A stretch of DNA of 64,000 nt from Amphirosellinia nigrospora (taxonomy: Eukaryota; Ascomycota; Sordariomycetes; Xylariales; Xylariaceae): NCBI GenBank assembly GCA_004123355.1, contig SCHM01000001.1, forward strand, positions 10,364,193 to 10,428,192, in the 5' to 3' direction. Numbering within the stretch: the stretch's first letter is position 1; every line of letters begins with the position of its first letter. Made by a program: the position numbers and the translations under genes. Below the pieces are notes generated by a model. That model was not told the DNA's origin, made no database searches, and saw only the letters and a program-made list of their open reading frames with translations. Below are positions 12,246 through 23,076 of the stretch, piece after piece.

Positions 12246-15200
12246 TATGAGAACAACGGCTTGTATGGGGGAATGATATGCGATGCAGAATGCTTGTTGT
12301 AAAGAAGCAGACGGCGCACGTGTCGAATATGATGGATGGTGGGTAGAGAGGTATGGTGGGGTAAACACGAAAATAAAAGGTGCCCAGTAACAAGAGCCGC
12401 CAGGTGACTCTTATTTAATCACAAGAGAGATACGGTCCCAGATGAGTCAATGGGCCAAGCAAGAAATTAAAAGTTAGGTAGGCAGTGCACAAGAGAGTTT
12501 GTCGGACCTTGGGATAGAAACAGGGCCAACCAATGCCTGTTGTGGATGGCGGGGTAGACAAACAGGAGACAGCCCACCCAACTTGCGATTTGCTATTGCA
12601 GCATCGGTATTGGTGGTTTATTGGCATCGACCAATGAAACCGTTTCAAATTTTACGCCCGCAACTCAAAAGAGGGCCTACAGTAGAATAAGACCATGCCG
12701 TCCTAAGTACGTACTTAGTACCTAAGTGAGCGCAGGTGTAATAGGTACCTAAGCGAAAGTCTTCTTACAAAGCTCATCCAAAGTACTAGACACTAGCCAC
12801 ACTTTGAAGCCACACACCTTGCAGGTGGTTTTTGCTCTTACCTAATTTAGATTAGCCACCGCACACACCCCACTACGGTGCAGTCTCTTTAAATAAAAAC
12901 GCATCGCGTTTTCATTCTCCCTCCTCTTCTTCTCTTTTTCTCTCCATGAAGAACAATCCTTCATATTCACTCTGGCTTTCGCTCTTCTCAATGGCAGGTC
13001 TTGGAGGGGAAATTGGAGGAGAGAGGAATGATTTTTTACTTCGATCACTTACCCTCCGGCCCGTTGTAGCTTTGCTGCCGTTGGGTCCCGGAGAAATTTT
13101 TGCATCGATACATACTGCACATGCCCATTTGATTGCCACTCCGTGAATCCCGATGACGAGGCTTGTGTTCTAAATCAGATGACGCGCGCCCGAGTCTACG
13201 CCTCGCGCAATTGTCCTATAATTAAGCAGGTCCACCTAGCACTTCGCGCGGCCTCGGAATACAACTCTGTATCGAAAGCATTGTGATAATAAAATAGCCA
13301 GCCCCTGATATAAAGGAGCATCAACCTCTTTTTAAAAGAACACTGCCCAAAGTGTGTTTTGCAATGCAGGACGAAGTCGCCGAGTCTATTAAAGCCTCCA
13401 TGTCAGAGTTGATGTCGATGAATGTGTCGGGCAGCATGGCCGACGCTTAACTGGGTGTAGACATCTGTTGTTGCACGGAGAGCCAGTGAGGTCATCTCCG
13501 TGGGCTCTATATGACTACTTGACTATATACAGAGAGTCTTTTTGTCTCGGTTTGATCCGTGTGTCTAGATCCCTGTTTCCTAGCACTTTTCTTGACTTTA
13601 GGCACTTTTTGTTCAATAACTATAGAACAGTATATGTAAGTCATACTTCTAGATCAGCATGATTCGCTTTTCTACACCCAGATACTTGATCTAGTGTTCG
13701 CCTTTATCGATTCGGCGCTGGCAATGCAAATGCGGCGATATTAGTCGCTTGCGTAGCCTATAGGTTTTATCAAGAGTGCATGTACTATTCGACATCAATG
13801 TCGTCTTTAGCCTGTAGTTCAACTCTGTGTAGGTGAGATGTTTCGCGGCTCGCAGGCTATTAGGACTTCGCAAGTTAGGGTATAAGGTCTATATTAACAC
13901 TTGTGTTGCGCGGAGGGTCTAGTAGTCTTCAAAAACTAGTCCCTAGCTATATACATTCAATTCTTATTCTCTAGAGTCTCAAGTCTACGGAGTCTAAGTG
14001 AAGCCTTGGCAGTAAGTTGTTAGACTTTCGAGTGACGTATCGTGAGGTTAGGTGGCGCCTAGCAACAGAAACATGTGACATTTCCTGCATTTTTTCTACG
14101 ACGAACCCTTGTCTATGTAGGCAAATATTTTGACAATAATATTCTTCATTAAACCTTTAATAATTATCTACCTTACATCGCAACCCGATCAAAATTTTCT
14201 TGTTGTCCTTGTCATTTTTAACCCAAATGTTGCCGGTGTATAGACAATATCACTATAAACTGGGTTTCCTGTCATCGGACCGTTCCTTTATATTGGTACA
14301 AAGTTCAGAGCATATTTGAATAGTTTTCGTCGAGCAAAGGCTCCCAAAATGCCTTTTAGGGTAGGCTGAGAATTTTTTTCCCTATTTAAGCTACGTACGG
14401 CATTGAGCCCTAATAAATGCTCGTTTTCCAGAAGTAATAGCGCCTCAGTATCTACGATATTGATCACTTAGGAGACTTAGTTGCACATCTTGCGCGTTTG
14501 TTTACATAATTTATTCGAGAATATACGTACTTCGTAGTGAACCAAGGGCGGAGTTCTTTGCACCTATATCTGGATTGAAATTATTTTATGGTGACTTATA
14601 TAAAGGTAGCTATGGTATAAAATAGCTCTAGTCACGAAGAGATTTCCTCTTGAACTCGAAAGGGAGTAGCTGCGGGACCGAAAAAACAAACAAACTGTGG
14701 TCAGCCATAGCCCTTCAAGCTTGTAGAGTTCAATATGATACGAGAGATGTATCCGGAATCAATTGTATCTGACTACTATTTCTCTTTGTAATGGACGTAT
14801 ACCGTTCTATTGTTAGCTAAACCTATCACTAGATGTATGCTACTACGTAGCTTTTGCTAAGAGTAAGAAAAAAATGAAGTGCTTGAAGCGCGGTAAACAG
14901 CTTCATCTATCCTCGTGTGCCACTACATGCTAATAGACTTGCCAATAACAAAATAAACTCGTATTTTCAAATACAATACAATGAAGAAAAGGACACTAGG
15001 ATTTTGCTTCAGTACGTTGCACAATAGGCGAATCTTGCTATTCGGATGGGGTAGAAAACATCTCTGACCTATTGGTCACTATGCATGACGGTTATGCAGC
15101 TTGGCACGCTCCCGAATATACTACCTAGTACCCGAAATGATGGTAATACTTGCTGCGTGAATAGAAGTGACCTCTTTCAACGTGACATAATAGTCGAACT

Positions 15201-16004
15201 TGAAGAGGGAAAGAGACTACCAGTGCCCCGTTGGCTCTCTATCTTCTGCTTCTAGTGTAGAGCATTACCTGGCCATAGGCTCTTTAACTGAGTAGCCTAT
15301 TATGACAACATAGCCCCGCTTTACTATTCGCTGAGCGTAAGACGTTTAGCTACCTACTATAGTAAGGCGAGAAAAGGGTCGATGCATAACTCTCGTAGCT
15401 ATATTTTATTGTACATGAAGGAAGTATCAACATTCAAGTAAAATTCCGAGGGTTTGACAGTGCTATGTTCACACGATCACAACAGAACAGCGTGGGTACG
15501 GCAACAGTACTTACTGGGTTCCTCAACGTATATGACGGCGAGACATGATATAACATTGGGCTGTTAAGAGAGGGGCAGCTGGATTTGGCGGTGAGTATCC
15601 GTATTCCGTTGTGGAGTGGAGCTTTCCAGTGCCGCTTCTGGAACCACCGCGGGTGGCACAACGGGTAACATTATGCGGGGATACAGCGTCTGTGCAACCC
15701 TGGAAACGTGGAAGTGGTGATAGGTCCATCCATCACGGCCCATGGCCGAAGCCCCTCTAGCCACCCTCGAGCTAGGGGTAATACGAGTAATTGCGGCTCG
15801 TATTGCTCACCTCGCGATGGATTGTTGGCGATGCTGGCCATGACTGCACTCACTCCACACCTCAGGTGTAATGTAGTATTCCCTAATACCCGGTGCAACC
15901 GGAGCGGTGCAGCCGACGCTACGCGAACACGACAATCAATAATTCGATGCATCGTGACATTGATATGAGCTAACCTTGTGCCTGCCAAGGGATGTGAATA
16001 GCAG
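12246..16004. other. Long gene-poor interval
   Basis: About 3.8 kb has no convincing gene. It contains a perfect TAGGTACCTA palindrome at 12742-12751, AT-rich sequence from about 13.3 to 15.4 kb, and one isolated 28-codon frame at 13364-13450. No terminal repeats, reverse transcriptase or transposase residues were recognised. Confidence 0.5.
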
Positions 16005-16013
16005 TATATAAAG
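16005..16013 (+). promoter_or_regulatory. TATA box of the BYS1-family gene
   Basis: TATATAAAG lies 157 bases before the start codon at 16162. It is the clearest TATA element in the window and fits a strongly regulated secreted-protein gene, unlike the TATA-less housekeeping promoters around it. Confidence 0.6.
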
Positions 16014-16161
16014 GGAGAACACCATCGCTAGTCCTGAGCCCATTCCTCTTAACGACTCACACAGCACATTCCAGCCCAACCCAACGAGTATATCACAGAG
16101 CTCGCAGCCTGAACATATCCGCTACCCAACACGGCCTTCATATCCATCCCCATTCGTCAAG

Positions 16162-16803
16162 ATGCAGTTTTTGCCACCATCATGGGCGCTGCCCTCGTTG
16201 CTTCTGGTGTGTCTGCCCAGCAGGCAACTGTAAAGAACAACTGCAAGACCGACATCTATGTTCAGTCGTTCCCTACGACGGCAGCTCTGCCGGCGCTCTG
16301 ACAACTGTCGCGGCCGGAAAGTCCTTCACCGAGAACTTCCGCCCATCTGGCTCGGTTTGTCACTATCATATAGGACGTTGGCTCGATCGAGTAAGCTAAC
16401 CGATATATCAAATATCAGACCATTAAGCTCGCCACGACCAAGACTCTTACCAGCCCTCTTTTCTTCGGCTACTCGTTCACCTCCAACCCCGACTATGCCT
16501 ACTGTGAGTACCCTCCCGCGTCTGCCTTCGTGCATCTAGTGAAACACAAGCTAACATTTCTCATAGACGAATTCAGCACGTGAGTTTCACTGTACCATTT
16601 ATGGCCACTCTCCCACTCACTAACGCTGTTACAGTGAATATGGAAACCCGTTTGCTGCGTCTCACAACATCTTGACCCCGGGTTCCGGCTGCATGCTCTT
16701 CGACTGCGCCGCCAACCAGGCCAGCTGCTACAGCACTCCGACCGCGAAGAAGGTGTTCGGATGCCCTCAACCCGTCAACCTGACTGCCACACTTTGCGCC
16801 TAG
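16162..16803 (+). CDS. Secreted BYS1-domain (thaumatin-like) protein, two frameshifts
   Basis: BYS1-family proteins are small secreted fungal proteins first known from the yeast phase of Blastomyces; their function is unknown. The predicted protein has a signal peptide (MQFFATIMGAALVASGVSAQ) followed by VKNNCKTDIYVQSFP, SPLFFGYSFTSNPDYAYYEF and a Cys-containing C-terminal part (GSGCMLFDCAANQASCYSTP, then VFGCPQPVNLTATLCA). Three short introns with good consensus sites: 16355-16418, 16504-16566 and 16580-16634. The frame is broken at the T run 16168-16172 and at CCC 16271-16273. One base added to each gives the protein described. The seven cysteines after the signal peptide, an odd number, suggest an extracellular, mostly disulfide-bonded fold. 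A role in host or environment interaction is inference. Confidence 0.83.
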
Positions 16804-17909
16804 GTTGGGAAAGTGTACCCGTGTTCCACAAGTTGTCAGGAATTCTAGCAGGACGAAGACAGGGGCCCGTCAAGAGGAAGAAAAAAAAAAGACACTGAGT
16901 CGGACTATGTACGAATAATGATAATGCCTAAAACACTAGAATAGTTATGTCAGCTTTAACGAGGCGACTGCGTTATAATATACGACGTAGACATCAGCTT
17001 TGAAGATTCATACGTCGAAGTGGTGAGATGAAGTTGTGAGATTTGTAAGAGAAAGATCGCACTGTAGAGATTACCTGATTATCGCTTAACATGACCGTAA
17101 TCCTAAGAAGGGCTTCACTAAGAACGCAGCGTCACGGGTGAAACACTGTTAACTTCCAAACAGTTACCTCGGCCGAATAAGTATCTCAGAGTTGCGGTCC
17201 GGGATAGCACTATGTAGTTTCTCCCTCGGATACTTACATTAGCTATTTCGTCGTCTTGTTTCAAACTTTCGTGTCGAGTTTGCCTTTCTCATGCTCAAGA
17301 ATACGTCAACAGCCCTTTCTTCTTAGCCCAACGGCTAGGTGTTGATGTCTGAGACCACGGACTTATTCTAAGACCGACCTATTCTAAAAAAGCTAAAGTG
17401 GTTTTATATACATTATTCGCTGCGTTCTACATTAATGAATCGCATTCCAAGTTCCTATAATGCGTCTGCGATGAGGTCACTCTATACCGACGGTCTCTAT
17501 AATTCTCGCAGTCCAATCCCTTTTGATTCAGCTGAGCCTAGGTCTCCCAACACCAGGGAGAAATGGCGAGCACTATCCCCAAACTTGCGCACGTGTATGC
17601 TAGCTAGGTAGACGCGAAAACTCTCGATGGCCGTGACATGTTATCGGCGTACCAGTGATCGTGGAACCCGGTTCTACGTTGTTCCAGTCACTATAGGGGA
17701 GTCTCCCGGTAGCGATCATACACGCCTTCATCAGTGCGGCATCTGTGGTAACGTGACCGTAGAGCGGAGAGTCGGCGCGTTGCAGCTTTGCGAGGATCGC
17801 CTCCCGTGTGCGACCTGTGGCACCCTCGTACGACAGAACAAGCGATGCTACTGATGTTATGGCGGCGAGGCGAAATCGATCGATGTACGCCTGTGATTTC
17901 CAGATCCGC
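16804..17909. other. Intergenic, no gene seen
   Basis: These genes converge here. The open frame at 17627-17854 contains several CxxC pairs, but it has no recognisable zinc-finger spacing and I do not call it. Confidence 0.45.
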
Positions 17910-19465
17910 TCACTCCACTCTAGCGTCTTCTGTTCGAGTAGCGGATTCGGTGTGCCTATGTGCTCGAGGGCTGCTGCTTGGATTCGGGCCGCTGCGATAC
18001 TTATTGATGCGTCTGAGTAAACTCATGTTAGTTGATAGTACCATCATACCCCTTTCCAGAGCTGTGACATGAGTATGGTTCCAAAAGTAAAATGGGCCTC
18101 TGGACGAAGACAAAAATATGAGAGGGGCTGACTTGCGCGTGGTGACTACTTGACTAGTTGGCCAGTCTATGAAGTTGAATGCTTCAGTCCATGGTGCTTC
18201 CGGATCAGGAACCAACCACAATGCCCCCGTCTGCCAGAGTGGGCGAATCTTGTCTCTTTCAAAATTGCGCAGCTCCTCTAATAACTTGCCTGCCTTGGCC
18301 GCTATCCGTGCTCCCCAAACAGGGTTCGGCTTTAGATGAAACCGTCTACACTCAACAGCCAGGTCCGGCCACTGCGCGAGATGCAATCCAAGGGCATATA
18401 GGTTCTTGTATGGTGAATTTTCGACCACGCCAGCTTTTAATGCCTCCCGCATGAATTCAGTCCAGTCCTTGTGTGTGTAGAAATTGTCTTCTTCATTCAT
18501 GACCATATGCATCATCATTCTCGCCATGATCTGAAAGCAGAGATGTACGTCTAGTTCGTCATGTAGCTTTGGCGGTCCCCTAGCTGCCGTCAACGCATAT
18601 AAGCCCGCAGCGTGGCTACTTGGTGTCGCCAAGCACCTTCGACCATCGAAATGAACCTCAATCTTATGAATCAGCGCAATGGCGGCCAAGGTCCCCGAGT
18701 CGTAGACCTGCTTGGGATCACGAAGGGCCGATCGGAGGTATGCTAGGGTTTTGCCATATGCTTTGCGATCAAGAACCTTCGTCCAGAATGGTGCGGCCGC
18801 TTCACGTGCTTTCCACCAAGTGCTCATGTAAAGGCCGATCGCAGCACAAAAGGCAGCAGACGAGTAGAGTCGTTGGGGTACAAGATTGGCCCATGTGATG
18901 CTTAGAGCGAAATCGGTCTCAGTCCCCGCCGTTGCTTCCAGACAATAAACAACTTGCGAAGCTATATTATCGACGCAGTTTTGTGGAATCCGGCCCGGTC
19001 GTGGTGTTCGTAGATCAGCCAGTCTCACACGCCGCATCTTTGCAAACGTCCCGCCTCCGTGAGTAGCTGCTTTTTGGCGAACTTGCATCAACTCGACTTT
19101 ATTTTCGTCGATTTTCTCGAAACCAAAGAGGTCATCTAGTATAATTATGTCCGAGCTAGGAACTACTTCATTTCTTTGTCCCCTCCTGTGCTTCGTAGCT
19201 CGCGACACCAATTGCGTGATCCCCGTTGTGTACGAATTTTACGGGCCTAGGTGGCCCTGAGCAGTCGCTCGACGGCACGTGCCACATGTAGGCCAATTTT
19301 CATCACACTATCTCTGTGTCAGTTCCCCTACTCCGCCCCTATTATGATGGATTTTGAGGAATGACCAAGTTTGTATGTGAACAACCAGCCGTTCAAGCAA
19401 TCCTTACCTTCACCCTTCGCCTCCTACAATGCTCGCAGCGATTGACTTTTGGTATCCCAACCATA
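17910..19465 (-). CDS. Zn2Cys6 fungal transcription factor, frameshifted near the zinc cluster
   Basis: Exon 1 begins at the ATG at 19465 and reads VNRCEHCRRRRVK. It is followed by an intron at 19308-19407 and CDENWPTCGTCRRA, the core of a binuclear zinc cluster. The sixth cysteine lies in a shifted frame (CSGPPRPVKFVHNG, about 19222-19263). A further shift leads into the long frame SRATKHRRGQRNEVV onward. That 433-codon stretch is a helix-rich fungal-specific regulatory domain (DFALSITWANLVPQRLYSSA, AAIALIHKIEVHFDGRRCLA, NLYALGLHLAQWPDLAVECR). The C-terminal end (after GMMVLSTNMSLLRRINKYRS) is Ser/Pro-rich and may hide a small intron. At least two one-base shifts are needed to join the pieces. 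The target genes cannot be read from context; the neighbours are two secreted proteins. Confidence 0.75.
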
Positions 19466-20140
19466 TTACAGTCCTATTGCAGAGGAATGAAAAGCGTGGA
19501 GATGCTAATGTCGAATCCTCACTAACGTTGCAACGTGAGCTTAGTCCAAGGCTAGGGAATCGCAAGGAGGCGGAATTCACAGGACTGGATTATGCGAGAT
19601 CCTGCCGATTCAGTCAATCGAATAGAAGTAAAATGAATTATTAGTCTATCTGTGTAAAAAACACAAGATGACCGCACTAGACAATAGGTAAGTTGAATCC
19701 AATCCTTCTAGTATGGTGCGCGGGCTTCGTGATTACTTATAGAAAGCTTCCGCTTCGTATGATCGCAGGGTAGTGGGCCAATCCATCCTCCAAACAGACG
19801 AGCGTCATCTTTCCTAAAAAGGCAATTTTCTGCAATGCCAAGCTTTTTAGGACTCGCGTTCAGCTTCGCCCCCACCAAACTCACAATAAATTCAGCGAAG
19901 TGTTGACTATTCAGGAGTTATTATATTTAAGATGCAACGGTTCCGCCGCTAGCATACTAAGGGACACATCTGAGATTTCCCATCGTAAATTCATCACGAC
20001 GCGCAGCTCTACGATACCTTTAAGACAGATCCCTGGTAATCTGGAAATAAATATATAGCTCATTAATTTCTATAATACAGTCCCTAACTAGTCGTTATTT
20101 TCAGATTGCCGTTAGAGCTCAAAAGTTCTATATCCTACTT
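19466..20140. other. Intergenic, no gene seen
   Basis: This is moderately AT-rich sequence upstream of the transcription factor and downstream of the hydrolase. I saw no coding signal or repeat. Confidence 0.45.
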
Positions 20141-21250
20141 TTAGGACGTGGTGAAACCTCCCAGAGCCGCATTCCTATAGGTTCCATAGAACCCAATCTT
20201 CAAAGTGACTCTGTCCTTCAAATATGACAAGTCGAGGTCCGGGATGGGGGTAGAATCCTGGAAGAACCGGCCGAGACGATTCGCGGTCCAAGCAGGGTTT
20301 TCATCACCTAAATTTCGTCGTTAGCATCAGCATGAGTCAAGACGCCTCGGCTACCAAGTCAGCTACTCACCGATCCAATGTCCCGCCTTCGGGATCACGT
20401 CAATCTCCAAGTCGCTTGCGATAGGGTCGTAGAGTTGATGCAGCGACGACGGAATCCCCGTGCTCGCCTCGCCGCCCAGTCCCAAGACAGGCATACTAAG
20501 CTTCCCCGCCGCGACCGCGCCCGTGAAGAAGCTGGCGTCGGCGGTTATGGACGCCGTGCTGAACGGACCAAACATGGCGTGCAAGAACCCCGGCTTCGAA
20601 ATACTCGTCGCGTACCGATTGACGGTATCCTCGGAAAACGCCGTGGGGCCGGAATAAGCGCTGTGGTAGAAGTACCACTCCAGAAACTGGCGCTCACGTC
20701 CCTGGATCAGGAACTCGGCGAGGTCCGGGATCTGGAAGAACGCCAGCTGCGGGTTCTGGTAGAGGTCCCAAAAGGGCGCCGGGGTCGCGAAGCCCTCGTA
20801 CCCGAAGCCGGGGAGCGGGTACTCGGATATCCCGAGCCGCCGCACGAGACCTGGGTTCTGCATTGCCAGCGCCGCCGCCATGCCTACGCCCTTGTCGTGC
20901 CCGAACACGTACGTCGACGTGATGTTGAGGAAGTCCAACACGCCCTTTAGATCTCCCGCCGATGCCGTCGCACTGTAGTTCCCGTCGGGTGGGATGCTGC
21001 TCGCGCCCGCGCCGCGGTTATCAGGCGCAATCACAGTGTAATTCTCAGCCAGAATCGGTCCGATGGTCTGCCACGTCAGGCTGAACTGCGGGTTGCCGTG
21101 AACGAGGAGGAGAGGTGGTCCGTGGCCGGCGTAACGGAAGTGAATGCTCACGTCCTCGAGAGCTACACGGCCGTGCTCCCACTCGTCCCAGGGTGTCAAG
21201 GCCATGCCCTGGGCAACCAGCGTTGCGAGTGCTAGTTTTGAGACATGCAT
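20141..21250 (-). CDS. Secreted alpha/beta hydrolase, epoxide hydrolase / dehalogenase type
   Basis: The protein opens with a probable signal peptide (MHVSKLALATLVAQGMALTP). It then shows the alpha/beta-hydrolase signatures: LLLVHGNPQFSLTWQ (HGxP oxyanion region), APDNRGAGASS, and the nucleophile elbow FGHDKGVGMAAALA. An Asp at the elbow is the signature of epoxide hydrolases and haloacid or haloalkane dehalogenases, not serine esterases. A cap region follows (FWDLYQNPQLAFFQIPDLAE, EWYFYHSAYSGP), and the catalytic His is in PKAGHWIG. An intron at 20308-20370 separates exon 1 from a short last exon ending GFYGTYRNAALGGFTTS. The frame is fully open, unlike the two genes before it. The substrate is unknown. 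Confidence 0.84.
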
Positions 21251-23076
21251 TTTGGGTGTTTGCTCAACGTTGTCTTGTCGTATCTGCTCTGTCTGTCGAC
21301 TGTGGTTGACGGGTCTGGCTTGGGTTTAATAATGCGTCTTCATTTTGCTTGGGTTGCTTATAACACCACCCAGAGACGATCCATTTTTGATTATGAGGCC
21401 GCATTTCTAAATCTCGTCATTTCCCCTGTCAATGCTAGATTTCTGTTAATGGGGCGAGTTCGCGAAACCTAACATCGTTGCTGTGTAATCGAAAGCTGAC
21501 TGGATGACACTTCTTCAGCAAGGCTCCAGGTCGGATTCTCGGATATCACGTTTTGATTTCCACACGTCAAACTAGCCCCATTTCGAAGCTTTCCCCAAGA
21601 TTTAACCGGGGCGACATAGTTTACTTAGCTAATCAAAAGACTAGGTCAGGCATTAAAATGGGTACATTTCCGAGAATCTGACCTGAATCCGACCGAGCAA
21701 GACACACGCACGCGCGATTCCATAGACCCTCGACCCTAACACCCGATTTTGGGGAAATAATCGCCCATAGATGGGTAACATTTCTTTGTCAGCATTAGGA
21801 GACTGTGGATGCTATTCAAGAATACTGGATTTTTTACTGTTTCTCGGTCCGGAAATTCACGATATCACCTCGAAGGCAATGCAAAGGATTCGTCGAAATC
21901 CTCTGATTATGTCTGGCAATCTCGCGAAAACTTGCTCCAAGCAGCTCCTGTTCGGCGATAAGTAATATAATGGATCAAGAAAAAGCGGACATAAGAATTC
22001 GATCAAGAGCTCACCGTTACTACCTCCGATGACTACTTAGGAGGGAGTACTTAAGATGCTATACAGTGCTTTCTTGTTTATACACACTCCACATAGATAG
22101 ATACATGTAGACTAGGACTTAGGTACTCTAGAACAATGTCCGGCGACCGAAACCTAAATTATATCCGAAACAGCTATAAGTTGGGTGGCTGATAGTAGGA
22201 ACGTTGAAGGATCGTAAAGGTAGCTTCATTTATGACGTCGATTTTACTAGGATCATTGAAGCTGTTTCTTAGAAAGCTTGGGAAATGGTCAAGAACTTAC
22301 ACTCTCCCTTAAGAGCCACGAATAGATAAGTCTTGTAAGTATGCTGAATTTGTAGTCAATGTAAGTATTACCTAGGTAGTATATGAGGCCTAAACCCTGA
22401 AAATAATAAACAGATCCACACTACGACTTATACTTAATAGCTATGCTCAAGTTCAAAAAGTACTTAGTCTAAACGATTATAGATCTCTCATGTCTTAAGG
22501 TATCACGACGCAAATGAGTGTACTGGTATCAAGTAGGCAAGGAAAACAACGCAGCTCCGTCCTCATCCATACTCATACAACCTTCACTTTTACATATCAT
22601 CACACGCCAGGAGCTTCTTGAATCACCATAATTAGTCATGGAACTTTGAGGGAAACTTAATCGTTACATTGAGGTATCTTTGACTGGTGTGTTTATGTGA
22701 GTATGCAACAGCATACCCAATGGGTATGAGGAAATGTATGATATACGAACACTTTGGTCTCTCCCTTCCTTTTTACCATGCCTATCCTATCCATAATAAT
22801 GTGCAGGCAAGTAAGCAAGCAATTAAGCAAACAAGCCACGAACGCCGTCGCAATGCAAGACAGCCAGGGATAGCTCTGGGATACATACGTAACCAGTGTG
22901 TTCCTCTGGGTTAATTCAGCTTCACGCCTGATCCGAAACCATGTCGGACCTCCAACCTGTACACACAGCCTACTAACTTGCAGCAGTGGGTCGTAATACA
23001 ACTTCAAAATCATAGAGGATAAAATAACACATCGCCCCTACTCAATAAGTCCGGATCCCTTGGCATATCCGATGCA
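21251..23076. other. Intergenic, no gene seen
   Basis: About 1.8 kb separates the hydrolase start from the end of UTP15. It contains CCTAGGTAG-like sites near 22372 and AT-rich sequence. Short open frames here have no domains. Confidence 0.45.

Noticed and set aside
17627-17854. Open frame with several CxxC pairs, resembling a zinc ribbon
   Set aside because: The spacing fits no known finger, the codon pattern is weak, and the frame lies downstream of another gene without support.
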